Shown piece after piece: positions 38,446 through 38,947 of a stretch of DNA of 38,947 nucleotides. The DNA comes from an uncultured Chloroflexota bacterium. GTDB taxonomy: Bacteria > Chloroflexota > Dehalococcoidia > CAUJGQ01. A model generated the notes under the pieces. It was not told the origin of the DNA. It did no database searches and saw only the letters and a list, made by a program, of their open reading frames with translations. Within the stretch, counting starts at the first letter, position 1. Each line of letters starts with the position of its first letter. Position numbers and translations under genes: made by a program. Location: positions 1-38,947 of the forward strand of contig CALFMN010000038.1 in NCBI GenBank assembly GCA_937879875.1, given 5' to 3'.

Positions 38446-38919
38446 ATGCATTTTGAGATCGTTCCGAGCGGATCATTCTCGCTGAAGGAAAGCGCGGCAT
38501 TTCTGGGCGGCTGGCCGCCTGCCGGCGAGCGCGGCACGCGCTGGAGCGGGCACCTGCACCTCGCCTTCGTGCCGGAGGGTGAGCTGGACGCCGCCGGCGT
38601 CTGCCTGCAGCAGCGCGACGACAGCGTGGTGGGCGAGGTCTTCGGCGAAACGGTGGCGATCGAGGCGGTACGTGCGCAGGCCGCACAGATCCTCTCGCTG
38701 GACGTGGACGGCGCCGGCTTTGCGGCAGTCGGCCACCGCGATGCAGTGGTTGCCGGCTTGCAGGCGCGCTATCCCGGCTTTCGGCCGGTCAACTTCCTCT
38801 CGCCGTACGAGGCGGCGGTCTGGGCGCTGATCAGCCAGCGGACGCGCATGACCCAGGCGAGTGCGCTCAAGCGCCGCATGGCCTGCGAGCTGGGCGCCGG
38901 GGCCAGGGTTCAGCGATGA
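38446..38919 (+). CDS. AlkA-like DNA-3-methyladenine/8-oxoguanine glycosylase, 5' part, apparently frameshifted
   Basis: The frame codes for 157 residues and then stops at 38917-38919, about half the normal length. The visible part has the N-terminal beta domain (MHFEIVPSGSFSLKESAAFL, FLGGWPP, RWSGHLHLAFVPEG) and the start of the helical domain (RPVNFLSPYEAAVWALISQR). The helix-hairpin-helix and catalytic Asp would come later. From about 38,895 another frame reads PGPGFSDELRLGLRGLV to the end of the window, which looks coding. A one-base error or mutation near 38,890-38,905 is therefore likely. AAGGAG lies 7 bases before the ATG. The role would be removal of damaged bases in base-excision repair. 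Confidence 0.75.
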   Translation: MHFEIVPSGSFSLKESAAFLGGWPPAGERGTRWSGHLHLAFVPEGELDAAGVCLQQRDDSVVGEVFGETVAIEAVRAQAAQILSLDVDGAGFAAVGHRDAVVAGLQARYPGFRPVNFLSPYEAAVWALISQRTRMTQASALKRRMACELGAGARVQR

Positions 38920-38947
38920 GTTGCGGCTGGGGCTGCGCGGGCTGGTG

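Noticed and set aside
36..38947. CRISPR arrays, tRNA or rRNA genes
   Set aside because: No regularly spaced direct repeats, no cloverleaf with a TTCGA arm and acceptor pairing, and no conserved rRNA stretches were seen on reading both strands.

Overview
The window is a high-GC bacterial stretch of chromosome, apparently a metagenomic contig. Bases 3-35 are an Illumina Nextera adapter, so genomic sequence begins near base 36. The gene set is an XPB-type helicase paired with a Helicase_C_3 protein, a bacterial RIO kinase, a MocR regulator, a Tat-exported lipoprotein solute receptor, CaiB/BaiF CoA-transferase, acyl-CoA dehydrogenase and thiolase. With the many intergenic palindromes this fits a soil or freshwater Chloroflexota (Thermomicrobia/Dehalococcoidia-like). 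That placement is inference; a high-GC actinobacterium-like lineage is not excluded. I saw no rRNA, tRNA or CRISPR array.

Layout. 1-3450: the 3' end of an alpha/beta hydrolase, a frameshifted remnant, a MarR-GNAT fusion regulator with a palindromic operator over its start, and a MocR/PdxR-type regulator. 3450-10750: a propeller lipoprotein with LVIVD repeats and an inserted PA domain, then a peptide/nickel-type ABC transporter (receptor plus two permeases, no ATPases seen). The two permease genes are separated by a 730-bp cassette carrying a DUF559 gene and bounded by inverted repeats. 10770-12690: a low-GC type II restriction-modification island with a PvuII-like methyltransferase, an XRE controller, a PD-(D/E)xK nuclease and a C-box-like operator. 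12700-18720: a CGNR regulator, DinB-like protein, hotdog thioesterase, CocE/NonD hydrolase, BASS transporter and 2H phosphoesterase. 18750-20660: a small membrane protein and a RIO kinase preceded by an attenuator-like leader (promoter, 40-codon ORF, two terminators, short upstream ORF). 20776-28023: thiolase, GNAT, acyl-CoA dehydrogenase, TadZ/CpaE-like ATPase, and a CoA-transferase gene split by a palindrome. 28429-38947: the helicase pair, glycerate kinase, small metal-binding, EthD-like and lipoprotein genes, an MFS exporter, a GNAT, and a broken AlkA-like glycosylase at the contig end.

The most unusual layer is the repeats. Family 1 is a double hairpin of about 55 bp that occurs in mirrored pairs, with stems that differ between copies but stay paired. 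Two such pairs enclose the DUF559 gene, and the outer ends form 12-bp perfect terminal inverted repeats. Removing the cassette would restore normal permease operon spacing. I propose it as a candidate undescribed mobile element in which a DUF559 nuclease-like protein may mobilise REP-like palindromes. Family 2 is MITE-like (ends CGGCCCTCA/TGAGGGCCG), and one copy has split the CoA-transferase. Several copies of both families overlap gene 3' ends and supply the stop codon. A third type is a telomere-like GGGGTTAGGG array.
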